Shown piece after piece: positions 8,426 to 17,703 of a stretch of 64,000 bases of DNA. The stretch is from an uncultured Pedobacter sp. (GTDB lineage: Bacteria > Bacteroidota > Bacteroidia > Sphingobacteriales > Sphingobacteriaceae). Below the pieces are notes generated by a model that saw only the letters and a program-made list of their open reading frames with translations, did no database searches and was not told where the DNA came from. The stretch covers positions 1 through 64,000 of the forward strand of contig NZ_CAMLIG010000001.1 in NCBI RefSeq assembly GCF_946480185.1, given 5' to 3'. The translations under genes were made by a program, and so were the position numbers. Within the stretch, counting starts at the first letter, position 1. Each line of letters starts with the position of its first letter.

Positions 8426-8462
8426 CACCTCCTAAAAATTAGGTACAGAATTAAGAAATAGC

Positions 8463-8711
8463 ATGAAAAAAGATTTGCATCCATCGAATTATAGATTAGT
8501 TGTTTTTAAAGATATGTCTAACGAGTATTCTTTTATCACTAAATCTTGCATCAACACAAACGAAACTGTTAAATGGGAAGACGGAAATGAGTATCCTTTA
8601 GTAAAACTAGAGATTTCTCATACTTCACACCCTTTTTACACTGGCAAAATGAAGCTAGTAGATACAGCTGGACGTATCGACAAATTCAAAACACGTTACG
8701 CTAAGAAATAA
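8463..8711 (+). CDS. rpmE2: 50S ribosomal protein L31 type B (zinc-free)
   Basis: The 82-residue protein matches type B L31, with the family N-terminus [19 protein letters not shown], the [21 protein letters not shown] segment and a basic tail. The CxxC zinc motifs of type A L31 are missing; only one Cys is seen (SCIN). This is the C-minus form that in other bacteria is used when zinc is scarce. It is a large-subunit protein at the subunit bridge. It has its own promoter and is followed by a strong terminator at 8736-8767. No Zur site was recognised. Confidence 0.95.
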   Translation: MKKDLHPSNYRLVVFKDMSNEYSFITKSCINTNETVKWEDGNEYPLVKLEISHTSHPFYTGKMKLVDTAGRIDKFKTRYAKK

Positions 8712-8735
8712 TCTTAAAAAAGATTTATTATATAC

Positions 8736-8767
8736 AAAGTCCCTTCTTGAAAGTTGGGACTTTTTTC
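8736..8767 (+). terminator. Intrinsic terminator of rpmE2
   Basis: AAAGTCCC (8736-8743) pairs perfectly with GGGACTTT (8756-8763), followed by a T run. It ends 13 bases before the start codon of the next gene, so that gene either has a promoter overlapping the hairpin or depends on read-through. Confidence 0.85.
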
Positions 8768-8780
8768 GTTTTTTTGTATT

Positions 8781-9956
8781 ATGACAATCATTTTTTTTGA
8801 TGATCAATCTCGTGAAACTTTACTGCCGTTAACCTACACACGCCCAGTTGCAGATTTACGAATTGGAATAATGAAAATTTCCGAGAAGTGGCTTTTTCAT
8901 TATAAAACCGACGGTTTTTACCAAACTCAAGCTTACCTACAAAACAAGTTCCCTATAAAAACAAGCGATTGCCAATTATTCATCAACGGATCTGTTTGTC
9001 CGAACAAAGATTTATTGGATAAAATTGAAGCTTTAAACGAAGGTGAAGCTTTGATAGGTGATGAGGTCTGTATAGCTGCGAAAACAGCATCAAAATCCTT
9101 TGACTTTTCTGATTTAAGCAATTTTAAAAGTATAGAATTTGACGGTAATTTCATCAAGATAATCTATCCAGAAGATTTATTTAAATTTAATGCCGACGCT
9201 ATACGAGCAGATTTTGATGTTTTGACAAGTGGAAGAACATCGCAAAAACTGAGCGCTACAAACACAATTATTGGTGACGATATTTTTGTTGAAGAAGGCG
9301 TAGAAGCCGAGTGTAGTACTTTCAACACCAAAAACGGACCTATTTATTTGGGGAAAAACAGTCAGGTTTGGGAAGGTACTCATATACGAGGTGCGTTAGC
9401 GTTATGTAATGATTCCCAAATTAAAATGGGTGCTAAAATATACGGAGCTACCACCATTGGGCCTAACTCAAGAATTGGTGGTGAAGTTAATAATGCAGTA
9501 ATTTGGGGTAACTCTTCTAAGGGTCACGAGGGTTATTTAGGCAATTCTGTACTTGGCGAATGGTGCAATATGGGTGCAGACAGCAACAACTCAAACCTTA
9601 AAAACAATTATGCAGAAGTGAAACTTTGGGATTACACAACGCAACGTTTCAGAAAAACAGGCCTGCAATTTTGCGGATTGATTATGGCAGATCATGCCAA
9701 ATGCGGAATAAATACCATGTTTAATACAGGAACTGTGGTTGGCGTTGGCACAAATGTTTTTGGTCCCGGTTTTCCGAGAAATTATATAGCAGATTTTTCT
9801 TGGGGCGGCTCACACGGATTTGAAGTTTATAGCCTAAACAAAATGTTTGAAACCGTAACAAAGGTTTTTGAACGCAGAGGAAAAATGTTTGATGAAATAG
9901 AAAGAAATATCCTAACCAATATATTTAACAATACAGAAGAATACAGAAGATTTTAG
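8781..9956 (+). CDS. GlmU-family putative sugar nucleotidyltransferase
   Basis: The start is taken as ATG 8781 (MTIIFFDDQSRETLLPLTYT), giving 391 residues; an upstream TTG reading would run through the rpmE2 terminator and is unlikely. The N-terminal half has the FxDxxRxxLxPLTxTRPVADLRIGIxxIxEKW pattern of the GlmU-like NTP_transf_4 group found in Bacteroidetes. The C-terminal half (from about residue 165) is a left-handed beta-helix with hexapeptide repeats (IGDDIFVEEG, IYGATTIGPNSRIGGEV). The classical GxGTRM nucleotide loop of GlmU is absent, so the substrate is uncertain. Four bases separate it from tpiA, so the two are probably co-transcribed. Confidence 0.85.
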   Translation: MTIIFFDDQSRETLLPLTYTRPVADLRIGIMKISEKWLFHYKTDGFYQTQAYLQNKFPIKTSDCQLFINGSVCPNKDLLDKIEALNEGEALIGDEVCIAAKTASKSFDFSDLSNFKSIEFDGNFIKIIYPEDLFKFNADAIRADFDVLTSGRTSQKLSATNTIIGDDIFVEEGVEAECSTFNTKNGPIYLGKNSQVWEGTHIRGALALCNDSQIKMGAKIYGATTIGPNSRIGGEVNNAVIWGNSSKGHEGYLGNSVLGEWCNMGADSNNSNLKNNYAEVKLWDYTTQRFRKTGLQFCGLIMADHAKCGINTMFNTGTVVGVGTNVFGPGFPRNYIADFSWGGSHGFEVYSLNKMFETVTKVFERRGKMFDEIERNILTNIFNNTEEYRRF

Positions 9957-9960
9957 AATT

Positions 9961-10728
9961 ATGAGAAAGAAAATTGTAGCAGGAAACTGGAAAATGAACA
10001 AGAATTATACTGATGGGTTAGCTCTTTTCTCAGAGGTAATTAACATGGTAAAAGACGAAATAAGAGGCAACCAACAGGTAATTGTTTGTGCACCTTACAT
10101 TCATTTACATAGTTTAGCAGCTTTAGGAAAAGGCCATGCGCAAGTTAGTGTAGGTGCCCAAAATGCACATCAAGAAGAAGCTGGAGCTTACACAGGAGAA
10201 ATTTCTGCTGCTATGTTAAATTCTGTTGGCGTGGAGTATGTGATCTTAGGTCACTCAGAAAGAAGACAGTATTTTGGAGAAGACAATGCACTACTTGCTA
10301 AAAAAACAGATATCGTTTTAAAAAATAATTTGAAACCCATTTTTTGCATTGGTGAAACCTTAACCGAAAGAGAGAACGGATCTTATTTTGATGTCGTAAA
10401 ATCTCAGTTAGCAGAAGGAACTTTCCAGTTAAGCGCAGAAGATTTCGGTAAATTGGTAATTGCTTACGAACCGGTTTGGGCAATTGGTACTGGTGTAACC
10501 GCTAGTTCTGCACAAGCTCAAGAAATACACGCTTTTATCCGTAAAGAAATTGCAGGTAAATATGGCGAAACAGTAGCACAAGACACTACAATTTTATACG
10601 GCGGTAGCTGTAACCCAAAAAATGCCGATGAATTATTCTCTCAAGGAGATATTGATGGCGGGTTGATTGGTGGCGCATCTTTAAAATCAAGAGATTTTGT
10701 TGACATTGCAAAAGTTTTCAATAGTTAA
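9961..10728 (+). CDS. tpiA: Triosephosphate isomerase
   Basis: The 255-residue TIM barrel interconverts dihydroxyacetone phosphate and glyceraldehyde 3-phosphate in glycolysis. The catalytic residues are visible: Asn9 and Lys11 (GNWKMN), His98 (GHSERR) and Glu170 in loop 6 (AYEPVWAIGTG). The phosphate-binding GGS motif is in ILYGGSCNPKN and the GG motif in GLIGGASL. It follows the GlmU-like gene with a 4-base gap and ends at a strong bidirectional terminator. Length is normal for the family. Confidence 0.97.
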   Translation: MRKKIVAGNWKMNKNYTDGLALFSEVINMVKDEIRGNQQVIVCAPYIHLHSLAALGKGHAQVSVGAQNAHQEEAGAYTGEISAAMLNSVGVEYVILGHSERRQYFGEDNALLAKKTDIVLKNNLKPIFCIGETLTERENGSYFDVVKSQLAEGTFQLSAEDFGKLVIAYEPVWAIGTGVTASSAQAQEIHAFIRKEIAGKYGETVAQDTTILYGGSCNPKNADELFSQGDIDGGLIGGASLKSRDFVDIAKVFNS

Positions 10729-10741
10729 TATAAATCTCAAC

Positions 10742-10784
10742 AAAAAAGCCCGAATTGGATTCAAATCCAGTTCGGGCTTTTTTG
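10742..10784. terminator. Bidirectional terminator between tpiA and the cytochrome c gene
   Basis: AAAAAAGCCCGAATTGGAT (10742-10760) pairs with ATCCAGTTCGGGCTTTTTT with a single G-U wobble and a four-base loop. T runs flank both sides, so it can stop transcription of the convergent genes from either direction. Confidence 0.92.
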
Positions 10785-10802
10785 TTTAAAAATCAACCAA
10801 TC

Positions 10803-11315
10803 TTATTTTTGATCGTTTTGTCTTAAGTACTCGTAAATCTCACGAGTTTGTTTATCATCTACATTTTGGAAAGTCATTTGTACTAAATGTTTTTCAAACA
10901 ATGCTTTAGCAACAGGATCTTTCTTGGTCATCTCTTCCGGGTTGGTAATCATATTCATAATCCACTCGGGTGTACGTAGGTTAGTAACGTTTTTCAACCC
11001 GGGACCCACTAACTTCTCGTCAGTTGTTTTGTGGCAGGGAGTACATTTAGTTTCGAAAATAGCTTTACCTTTTGCTGCCATTTCTTTATCTATAGTTGCT
11101 CCAACTTCTACTTTGGTAAAGTTACCAATACCTTTTCCATCGCTTTTCGCGTCCGGGTCTAATACTTCGGCTTCAGGTTGAGCTTCAGTTGATTCTGTAC
11201 TTACAGCTGTTGAATCTGTATCATCAGCTTTTTTATCACTACCGCCACAAGCGCTAAAAGCTACAACTCCAGCACAAAAACTGAAGATAGTAATAAACAT
11301 TTGAATTTTTTTCAT
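10803..11315 (-). CDS. Monoheme cytochrome c lipoprotein
   Basis: This 170-residue lipoprotein has the lipobox FSAC with Cys23, then a long acidic Ser/Thr/Asp/Glu linker (about residues 24-70), and a class I cytochrome c domain. One heme-attachment site is present, Cys91-Thr-Pro-Cys94-His95, and Met147 in the C-terminal part (LVQMTFQ) is a plausible sixth ligand. The linker would let the heme domain reach from the membrane as a periplasmic electron shuttle. Heme attachment would use the ccm/ccs genes near 41-43 kb. It stands alone on its strand. Confidence 0.9.
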   Translation of the reverse strand: MKKIQMFITIFSFCAGVVAFSACGGSDKKADDTDSTAVSTESTEAQPEAEVLDPDAKSDGKGIGNFTKVEVGATIDKEMAAKGKAIFETKCTPCHKTTDEKLVGPGLKNVTNLRTPEWIMNMITNPEEMTKKDPVAKALFEKHLVQMTFQNVDDKQTREIYEYLRQNDQK

Positions 11316-11449
11316 GAGATTTTTTTTAAAAAAAGAAAGATTGTTTGTTTATAGAAAGTTTAATTTAAATATTGTTTAAGTATCACACACTATTACAAAA
11401 TGGTTTAAGGTAACTAATTTCAGTTAATTAAAGGTATTCTAAGCAAAAA

Positions 11450-11743
11450 TCAGTCCTCAAAAATCTTTATCCTACTTTTTAGAGAATTTAATTCATTTTG
11501 CAATTCATCAACTCTATTCAATAAATTCAGTACAGCATCAATCCCGGCAACGTTAATTTCCAAATCTTGGTGCAAACGAAGCATTTTCTCTAACCTAACA
11601 AGCACATCCTGATGAATACATGGGTCTTTTTCAACGTATATAATTTCTAACAAATCATTTTCGCTTAAATCATTTATAAAATCCATATCTACTTTATAAT
11701 GAGTGCAAATGGTTAAAAGAGGTATATAATTTTCTTTAATCAT
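11450..11743 (-). CDS. cbpM: CbpM-like chaperone-modulator protein
   Basis: Starting at ATG 11743 the protein is 97 residues ([19 protein letters not shown]); a start at 11770 would add nine unusual residues inside cbpA. The helical MerR-like sequence, with the [17 protein letters not shown] and [32 protein letters not shown] segments (the latter spans about residues 46-77), matches CbpM, which binds the J-domain of CbpA and blocks its co-chaperone and DNA-binding activities. The gene overlaps the end of cbpA by eight bases (ATGATTAA), so the two are translationally coupled. Confidence 0.85.
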   Translation of the reverse strand: MIKENYIPLLTICTHYKVDMDFINDLSENDLLEIIYVEKDPCIHQDVLVRLEKMLRLHQDLEINVAGIDAVLNLLNRVDELQNELNSLKSRIKIFED

Positions 11744-12641
11744 GATTTCTAAGTTTTGCGAGTTTTTCAAAAAGTTCTTTTTCTTCCGTTGAGAGATTTT
11801 TTGGCAGGGATAGTTGATAAGTAATTATCAAATCGCCAAAATCTCCTTCCTTTTTATAAACCGGAAAGCCTTTTCCTTTTAGCTTTACCTTAGTGCCGTT
11901 CTCTGTTCCTGGTGCAACCTTAAGCTTAACTTTTCCGTCAAACGTATCCACGGTAATATTTCCGCCCAATATTGCGGTATAAATATCTAAATCGGCATTG
12001 GTCAATAAATTATCGCCATCTCTTTTAAAAGAAGTTGTGTTTTTTATAGAAAATTTGATGTGTAAATCACCATTTCCGCCTCCGTTTGCACCTGCACCAC
12101 CATAACCTTTAATTTTTATCACTTGTCCGTCTGCAACACCGGCCGGTATAGTTAATCGGATATTTTTTCCGTTGACCGTAAGGGTGCGTTTATGTGTTTG
12201 ATAAACGTCTTTTAAATCTAATTCAAGCTCGGCATTAAAATCCTGCCCTCTAAATTTAGATTGCCTGCCTCTACCCCCTCCGAACATCGAACCAAAAAAA
12301 TCGGAAAAATCTCCACTATTAAAATCAGCACCTTGGTAAGCTTGTTGGTAGCCACTTTGATTTTGACTTCCTCTATAACTTTGTTGCTGACGTTCAGATT
12401 GCTCAAACTGCTCTGCATGTTTCCAATCTTTCCCATATTTATCGTACTTCTTACGGTTTTCTGGCTTACTCAGCACCTCATTTGCTTCATTAATCTCTTT
12501 GAATTTTCGCTCGGCTTCTTTATCATTAGGATTAATATCAGGATGATATTTACGAGCCATTTTTCGGTAGGCTTTTTTTATATCATCCTCCGAAGCATTT
12601 TTATCGATGCCTAAAGCACTGTAATAGTCTATGAACTCCAT
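11736..12641 (-). CDS. cbpA: DnaJ-type co-chaperone CbpA
   Basis: The 301-residue protein has an N-terminal J-domain with the HPD motif at His33-Asp35 and a Gly/Gln/Ser-rich linker (about residues 75-130). Two C-terminal substrate-binding domains follow ([24 protein letters not shown] is spread over about residues 155-178). The DnaJ zinc-finger with CxxCxGxG repeats is absent, which separates CbpA from DnaJ. It would stimulate DnaK and, in E. coli, also binds curved DNA in stationary phase. cbpM overlaps its 3' end. Confidence 0.93.
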   Translation of the reverse strand: MEFIDYYSALGIDKNASEDDIKKAYRKMARKYHPDINPNDKEAERKFKEINEANEVLSKPENRKKYDKYGKDWKHAEQFEQSERQQQSYRGSQNQSGYQQAYQGADFNSGDFSDFFGSMFGGGRGRQSKFRGQDFNAELELDLKDVYQTHKRTLTVNGKNIRLTIPAGVADGQVIKIKGYGGAGANGGGNGDLHIKFSIKNTTSFKRDGDNLLTNADLDIYTAILGGNITVDTFDGKVKLKVAPGTENGTKVKLKGKGFPVYKKEGDFGDLIITYQLSLPKNLSTEEKELFEKLAKLRNHD

Positions 12642-12717
12642 TTGGTTTTATCGGGTTTAGATATTTTGAAATTTCGAATGTATTTACCTTTAAATTTACC
12701 CAATATTTATACCAAAC

Positions 12718-12753
12718 AAAAGGACTAAAATCATATTTCAATTTTAATCCTTT
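12718..12753 (-). terminator. Hairpin terminator downstream of mgsA
   Basis: AAAAGGACTAAAAT (12718-12731) and ATTTTAATCCTTTT (12740-12753) are complementary except for one G-U wobble in the minus-strand RNA, with an eight-base loop. T tracts flank it. It lies between mgsA and cbpA on the minus strand. Confidence 0.75.
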
Positions 12754-12816
12754 TCAAAAAATATTTATATGATTTCTTTCTCTTGCGTTAAAAATCATTT
12801 CCAGCTTTAAAAACAA

Positions 12817-12860
12817 AAATCCCTAAAAACCGACTTTACAATATCGGATTTTAAGGATTT
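12817..12860 (-). terminator. Second imperfect hairpin downstream of mgsA
   Basis: AAATCCCTAAAAACCGA (12817-12833) pairs imperfectly with TCGGATTTTAAGGATTT (12844-12860). It stands closer to the mgsA stop than the 12718 hairpin, and the two could act in tandem. Confidence 0.5.
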
Positions 12861-12912
12861 GATGCTTCCTAAATAAAAGCAGATTCACAAATAAGGAGCT
12901 ATCGTAATAAAC

Positions 12913-13281
12913 TTAATCTGCCAATGCTTCCAAAATCAATCGGGCTGTGGCCGGATTAGTAGCAATTGGCACATTATGCACATCGCAAATGCGCATTAAC
13001 ATCTGCACATCAGGTTCGTGAGGATGCTTACCAAGCGGATCTCTGAAAAACAAAATTCCATCTAATAAACCTTCGGCAGCCATAGCCGCAATTTGAGCGT
13101 CGCCGCCTTTTGGTCCACTTAGCTTTTTGTTTACCTGTAAACCTGTTTGTTCAACATAACCTCCGGTAGTGCCTGTTGCGGTTAAATCCATTGTAGATAA
13201 TATATCCCAATGGTCTTTTACAAAACCTACCATTTCTGCTTTTTTGCCATCGTGGGCTATTAATGCAATTCTCTTTTTCAT
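12913..13281 (-). CDS. mgsA: Methylglyoxal synthase
   Basis: The 122-residue enzyme converts dihydroxyacetone phosphate to methylglyoxal and phosphate, a bypass that relieves phosphosugar build-up. Family residues are visible: the N-terminal IALIAHDGKK, Asp61 in SGPKGGDAQI (equivalent to the catalytic Asp71 of E. coli), Asp81 in FFRDPL, and His88 in HPHEPDV. It is shorter than the 152-residue E. coli enzyme but in the range of Gram-positive and Bacteroidetes forms. It is 68 bases downstream of the nucleoside-gate protein gene. Confidence 0.95.
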   Translation of the reverse strand: MKKRIALIAHDGKKAEMVGFVKDHWDILSTMDLTATGTTGGYVEQTGLQVNKKLSGPKGGDAQIAAMAAEGLLDGILFFRDPLGKHPHEPDVQMLMRICDVHNVPIATNPATARLILEALAD

Positions 13282-13349
13282 TTGTTTAATTATTATCTAA
13301 TGGTAATGATGCCCTGTTGGTTACCTCCTCAAAACCATTAATAGTATCA

Positions 13350-14582
13350 TTATTTAAAAAATATATAGGCAATAAATATAGCTGCTAAAACTCCAGCAAG
13401 CTCGGCCAAAAGTGCCGCAGGCAAGGCATGCCTTGTTTTTTTGATGGAAACCGAACCGAAATATATAGCCAATACATAAAAAGTGGTTTCTGTTGAACCT
13501 TGTATTACGCAGGCTACTCGGGACGGGAAACTATCTGCTCCAGTGTTTTTCATTAATTCTACCATCAGGCCTCGAGCTCCACTCCCACTTAATGGCTTCA
13601 TAAATGCGACTGGTAAAGCCGGAACAAACGCCGTATCTAATCCAACTAAAGCTACCAGTTGCTTAATGCCTTCCACTAAAAAATCTAAAGCTCCGGAACC
13701 TCTAAAAACACCTACAGCGACTAAAATAGCTACTAAGTAAGGTATAATTTTAACGGCTATCTCAAATCCTTCCTTAGCTCCTTCAATAAAAGTTTCAAAA
13801 ACATTTATCTTCCTAAATAAAGCCAAAACAATAAAGGACAAAATAATGCTAAAAAGCAGCACATTGCCTATTACGCTGGAAATAATTGCTATTTGATCTT
13901 GTGAAAGGGTGGTAAAATAATACAAAGTTCCGCCAATAATTGCGGCTGCGGTTCCTAAATAAATCAAAATAGTTTTTTGGAAAAGATTGATTTTTTGATA
14001 CACCGCCGTAGCAACCAAACCTACCAAAGTAGAAAAAAATGTAGCCAGCAAACAAGGCACAAAAACATCAGACGGATCTACTGCTCCTGCCGCTTTACGG
14101 AAAGCCATAATACTGGTAGGGATAAGCACTAAACTTGATGCGTTAAGTACCAGAAACATAATTTGCGCATTGGATGCTGTTTCCTTATCGGGATTTAGTT
14201 CTTGCAATTCTTTCATTGCTTTTAAGCCTAAAGGTGTTGCAGCGTTATCCAAACCCAACATATTTGCTGAAAAGTTCATTAGAATAGAACCCATTGCAGG
14301 GTGGTTTTTTGGAATCTCGGGGAAGATTTTACTAAAAAAAGGTCCAACAATTTTAGCAAAAATATTGATCATTCCGCCTTTTTCGCCAACTTTCATAATC
14401 CCCAACCAAAAAGTCATTAAACCTATTAAGCCTAAGGAAATTTCGGCTCCGGTTTTCGACATGTCAAAAGTACTGTTTACAATTTCTTGGAATATCTGGT
14501 AATCCTGAAAAAAAACCAGCCTTACTAAAGCCACCGCAAACGAGATAATAAAAAAAGAGACCCAAACGTAATTTAATGCCAT
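13350..14582 (-). CDS. Nucleoside recognition (Gate) domain membrane protein, SpmA-SpmB fusion type
   Basis: This 410-residue polytopic protein contains two nucleoside-recognition (Gate) domains, in the order of Bacillus SpmA (residues about 1-200) and SpmB (about 225-410). Marker segments are SLGLIGLMTFWLGIMKVGEKGG, NMLGLDNAATPLGLKAM and the C-terminal PLSGSGARGLMVELM and VQGSTETTFYVLAIYFG (here VIQGSTETTFYVLAIYFG). The first marker spans about residues 49-70. Its function in non-sporulating Bacteroidetes is unknown, although transport across the inner membrane is implied by the Gate motif. It precedes mgsA on the same strand with a short gap. Confidence 0.85.
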   Translation of the reverse strand: MALNYVWVSFFIISFAVALVRLVFFQDYQIFQEIVNSTFDMSKTGAEISLGLIGLMTFWLGIMKVGEKGGMINIFAKIVGPFFSKIFPEIPKNHPAMGSILMNFSANMLGLDNAATPLGLKAMKELQELNPDKETASNAQIMFLVLNASSLVLIPTSIMAFRKAAGAVDPSDVFVPCLLATFFSTLVGLVATAVYQKINLFQKTILIYLGTAAAIIGGTLYYFTTLSQDQIAIISSVIGNVLLFSIILSFIVLALFRKINVFETFIEGAKEGFEIAVKIIPYLVAILVAVGVFRGSGALDFLVEGIKQLVALVGLDTAFVPALPVAFMKPLSGSGARGLMVELMKNTGADSFPSRVACVIQGSTETTFYVLAIYFGSVSIKKTRHALPAALLAELAGVLAAIFIAYIFFK

Positions 14583-14896
14583 GCAAAATTAATTATTGAT
14601 AAAGGTTAAAAAGATTTTGCCAAAAATCAAAAAGAGATTGCGTTTTTGAAAAGAAACTGAAAGAATTAATGAAGATTTATTATTTACCTAATGAAATTGA
14701 GCATAAACAAGGCACTGCATGAAATTTTAAGCGATACAATACCTAGGAAGTATTTTACTGAGAGTTTTTTGAAACTCGCCATTTAATCTCATTAGCCAAC
14801 TTTAATATTATTTTTTTTCTTTGATTATTTGTGACTAATTAAATTATATTTGAAAATCACAATAAAACACGCCTTTTGGTAAATTTTTAATATCGA
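14583..14896. other. Intergenic region upstream of gatB
   Basis: This 314-base divergent region holds a candidate gatB promoter at 14820-14852 and no convincing gene. A 31-codon ATG frame at 14691-14786 was seen but has no supporting signal. Confidence 0.55.
14820..14852 (+). promoter_or_regulatory. Candidate promoter for gatB
   Basis: A TTTG at 14820-14823 is followed after 21 bases by TATATTTG at 14845-14852, a good match to the Bacteroidetes housekeeping pattern. The box lies 44 bases before the gatB ATG. Confidence 0.55.
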
Positions 14897-16366
14897 ATGA
14901 ATCAAATTATAAACAATATTGAACAATTTGAAGCCGTAATTGGTTTAGAAGTACATGTTCAACTATCTACTGCATCAAAAGCATTTTGTTCAGATTCAGC
15001 CACATTTGGCAATTTACCAAATCAAAATATAAGTCCGGTTTCTTTGGGCTTGCCTGGCGCATTGCCTTTAACTAATGAAAAATCAGTTAAATACGCTACT
15101 AAATTGGGTTTAGCTATTAACAGTAAAATCAATCAGTACAACTTCTTCGATCGCAAAAACTATTTTTATGCGGATCTGCCTAAAGGCTACCAAATTACAC
15201 AAGATAATGAACCTATCTGTTTAGGTGGAAAACTTAAAATAAGGTTAGAAAACGGCACAGAAAAAGACATTATTTTAAACCGTATCCACATGGAAGAAGA
15301 TGCCGGAAAAAGCATCCACGATATGGATTCGGAGTATTCTTATATTGATTTAAACCGAGCTGGAGTTGCATTGTTAGAAGTGGTAACCGAACCCATGATT
15401 AGTTCTGGAGAAGAAGCTGCCACCTACTTAACCGAATTAAGAAAGCTTGTACGCTATTTAGATATATGCGATGGAAACATGGAAGAGGGTTCTATGCGTT
15501 GCGATGCCAACATATCTGTAAGGTTAAAAGGCGAAACTAAATTGGGCAATCGTTGCGAAGTAAAAAATTTAAACTCAATTAAAAACGTTCAGCGAGCTAT
15601 TGAACATGAGATTGAACGCCAAATTAACTTGATAAACAAAGGAAAACACATCGAACAAAACACTCTAAATTTTAATGCCATAACCGGCAAAACTACGCCA
15701 TTACGTTCAAAAGAAATGGCTAATGATTATCGTTATTTCCCCGAGCCGGATTTGTTGCCAATGGTAATTTCTGATGAGTTTTTAGAAGCTATAAAAGCTG
15801 ATATGCCTGCTTTGCCGGAAGAGCTCTATCAAAAATTCACCAAAGAGATGGGTTTGCCTAGCTATGATGCTTTGGTAATTACATCAGAAAAATCAATGGC
15901 AGATTACTTTTTAGAAATCACAAACCATACCCAAAATTACAAAATGGCTTCAAACTGGGTAATGGGAACGCTTAAATCATATTTAAACGAAAAACAGAAA
16001 AGTTTTGCTGATTTAGAAATCCCCGCCAGTGAAATTGCCGCTATAATTAATTTGGTAGAAGAAAAACAGATCAACAACAGCCAGGCTAAAAACAAGTTAT
16101 TTACTGCGCTTGCTTTAAGACCGAATGCAAAAGTTGCCAATTTGGTGGAAGAATTAAATTTAGTCCATAAAAAATGTGACAATGAACTGAACGGATTTAT
16201 CACGGCAGCGTTAGAAAAGTTCCCGGAAAAAGTAAAAGAATACCATAACGGAAAAAAAGGAGTTTTAGGTTTGTTTATGGGTGAAGTGATGAAATTATCA
16301 CACGGAAAAGTAGATCCTAAACAAACAAATCAGTTGATTATTGAGAAGTTAGAAAGCATAAAATAG
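14897..16366 (+). CDS. gatB: Aspartyl/glutamyl-tRNA(Asn/Gln) amidotransferase subunit B
   Basis: The 489-residue protein is the tRNA-binding and kinase/transamidase subunit of GatCAB, which converts Glu-tRNA(Gln) and Asp-tRNA(Asn) to the amidated forms. It shows the family N-terminus VIGLEVHVQLSTASKAFCSD, the KNYFYADLPKGYQITQ block, the signature MRCDANISVR and RCEVKNLNSIKNVQRAIEHE region, and a C-terminal YqeY-like helical tail domain. gatA and gatC are not adjacent, as is common in this phylum. It has its own promoter and is followed after 78 bases by a lipoprotein gene. Confidence 0.97.
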   Translation: MNQIINNIEQFEAVIGLEVHVQLSTASKAFCSDSATFGNLPNQNISPVSLGLPGALPLTNEKSVKYATKLGLAINSKINQYNFFDRKNYFYADLPKGYQITQDNEPICLGGKLKIRLENGTEKDIILNRIHMEEDAGKSIHDMDSEYSYIDLNRAGVALLEVVTEPMISSGEEAATYLTELRKLVRYLDICDGNMEEGSMRCDANISVRLKGETKLGNRCEVKNLNSIKNVQRAIEHEIERQINLINKGKHIEQNTLNFNAITGKTTPLRSKEMANDYRYFPEPDLLPMVISDEFLEAIKADMPALPEELYQKFTKEMGLPSYDALVITSEKSMADYFLEITNHTQNYKMASNWVMGTLKSYLNEKQKSFADLEIPASEIAAIINLVEEKQINNSQAKNKLFTALALRPNAKVANLVEELNLVHKKCDNELNGFITAALEKFPEKVKEYHNGKKGVLGLFMGEVMKLSHGKVDPKQTNQLIIEKLESIK

Positions 16367-16444
16367 TTTAATCTTGAGTTCGGGTAAAAGTCCATATCAA
16401 TTCAAATAGGTTTAACTCAAAACATTAAAGAACAAGGATAACAC

Positions 16445-17566
16445 ATGAGAAAGCATTTTTTTATAGTATTGGTTGGGTTAGCACTGTTTACAGTTTCATG
16501 CTCAAATAAAAAAGAGTTTAGCATTGAGGGATCATTTACAAATATAGGTGATGCTAAAAAAGTGTATTTATTGGAACTAGATTCTTTTGGACAAATGACC
16601 CCAATTGATTCTACTTTTTTAAACGAGAACAAACAGTTTACGCTAAAAGCTAAAAGTAACAATCCGGAATTTTATCAAGTAGCGGTTGGGCAAAGAGCAT
16701 TTTTTGTGATTGCACAAAATGGTGATGAGATTGAGCTTAAAGCAGATTTACAGCACCCAGGCGGAAATTACGAACTAAAAGGTTCTGATGAGGCTGATAA
16801 AATTACTGAGTACAATAAGCTAACCGCAGATTATAGTCAAAAAAATGGGCAATTGGCAGAGCAGTACAGTAAAATGATTACTGAAAATCAGGCTAATAAA
16901 AACGAGATTATAGCAGAATATAATGAAAAATCAGAAGCTATCGCTAAGCCTTTTCTTGATCAATCAATGGCTTTTATCGAGAAAAACAAAAAATCACTAA
17001 CTGCATTTTTTGCTGCCAACATTATGATGGGAATGAACCACGATGAGTATGAAAGCAAATTAATAGCTTACAGTAAAGAAGCGAAAGAAACTTTCCCTCA
17101 CAATAAAGCTATTAATTCTTTTGCATTGCAGATGCAAGCAGCAGAAAAAGTAGCCATTGGAAGTCAGGCGCCTGCAATATCGGCACTAAATACTGACGGG
17201 AAATTGGTAAACCTATCCGATTTTAAAGGAAAATATGTTTTGGTAGATTTTTGGGCATCATGGTGTGGGCCATGTCGCCAGGAAAACCCTAATGTAGTAG
17301 CCACATATAATCGTTTCAAAAACAAAAACTTTACAATTTTAGGCTTTTCATTGGACGACAAAGAAGAAGCTTGGAAAAAAGCTATCACTGATGATAAGCT
17401 AACTTGGACCCAAGTTTCGGAATTAAAACAGTGGGATTCTCCTACTGCTATTTTGTACAATGTAACTGCAATACCTGCATCATTTTTGATTGACCCTAGT
17501 GGAAAAATTGTAGCTAAAAACTTAAGAGGTGAACAACTAGAAAAGTTTTTGGAGAAAGCACTTTAA
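16445..17566 (+). CDS. TlpA-like thiol-disulfide oxidoreductase lipoprotein with DUF4369 domain
   Basis: This 373-residue protein has a lipobox with Cys19 (TVSC) and an N-terminal DUF4369 domain (about residues 25-130). A helical linker follows, then a C-terminal thioredoxin fold of the TlpA/ResA type starting near residue 235. The active site is Trp273-Cys-Gly-Pro-Cys277 in DFWASWCGPCRQ, and the cis-Pro loop is TAIPASFLID. It is expected to face the periplasm and reduce or isomerise disulfides, for instance in apo-cytochromes. It stands between gatB and the response regulator, with no clear operon link to either. Confidence 0.92.
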   Translation: MRKHFFIVLVGLALFTVSCSNKKEFSIEGSFTNIGDAKKVYLLELDSFGQMTPIDSTFLNENKQFTLKAKSNNPEFYQVAVGQRAFFVIAQNGDEIELKADLQHPGGNYELKGSDEADKITEYNKLTADYSQKNGQLAEQYSKMITENQANKNEIIAEYNEKSEAIAKPFLDQSMAFIEKNKKSLTAFFAANIMMGMNHDEYESKLIAYSKEAKETFPHNKAINSFALQMQAAEKVAIGSQAPAISALNTDGKLVNLSDFKGKYVLVDFWASWCGPCRQENPNVVATYNRFKNKNFTILGFSLDDKEEAWKKAITDDKLTWTQVSELKQWDSPTAILYNVTAIPASFLIDPSGKIVAKNLRGEQLEKFLEKAL

Positions 17567-17703
17567 AATCAACCGCTTTTTATGGTTTTATTGTTACGCT
17601 ATTATATCAAAAACATTAACAAAAAATAAAGCTTAACAATCTTTTAATATTAAATTAACCATTTGGTTCAAAAAACGCTGTAATTTCGTAACAAATAGAT
17701 TTT

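Larger units (their letters stand above)
8128..8462. other. Divergent promoter region between iscS and rpmE2
   Basis: This 335-base AT-rich region has no coding sequence. It holds candidate Bacteroidetes promoter boxes for both directions: CAAATGTA (minus-strand TACATTTG) at 8156-8163, TAGTTTTG at 8325-8332 and TATATTTG at 8418-8425. Confidence 0.6.

Noticed and set aside
11743..11770. Longer cbpM start at 11770
   Set aside because: It would place nine extra residues inside the cbpA coding sequence. The ATGATTAA overlap at 11743 is the usual coupling form and gives a normal CbpM length.
14691..14786. 31-codon ATG frame (MKLSINKALHEILSD...) upstream of gatB
   Set aside because: It has no promoter of its own before it and no coupling to a neighbour, and such a length is expected by chance in this AT-rich region. 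I could not support it as a gene.
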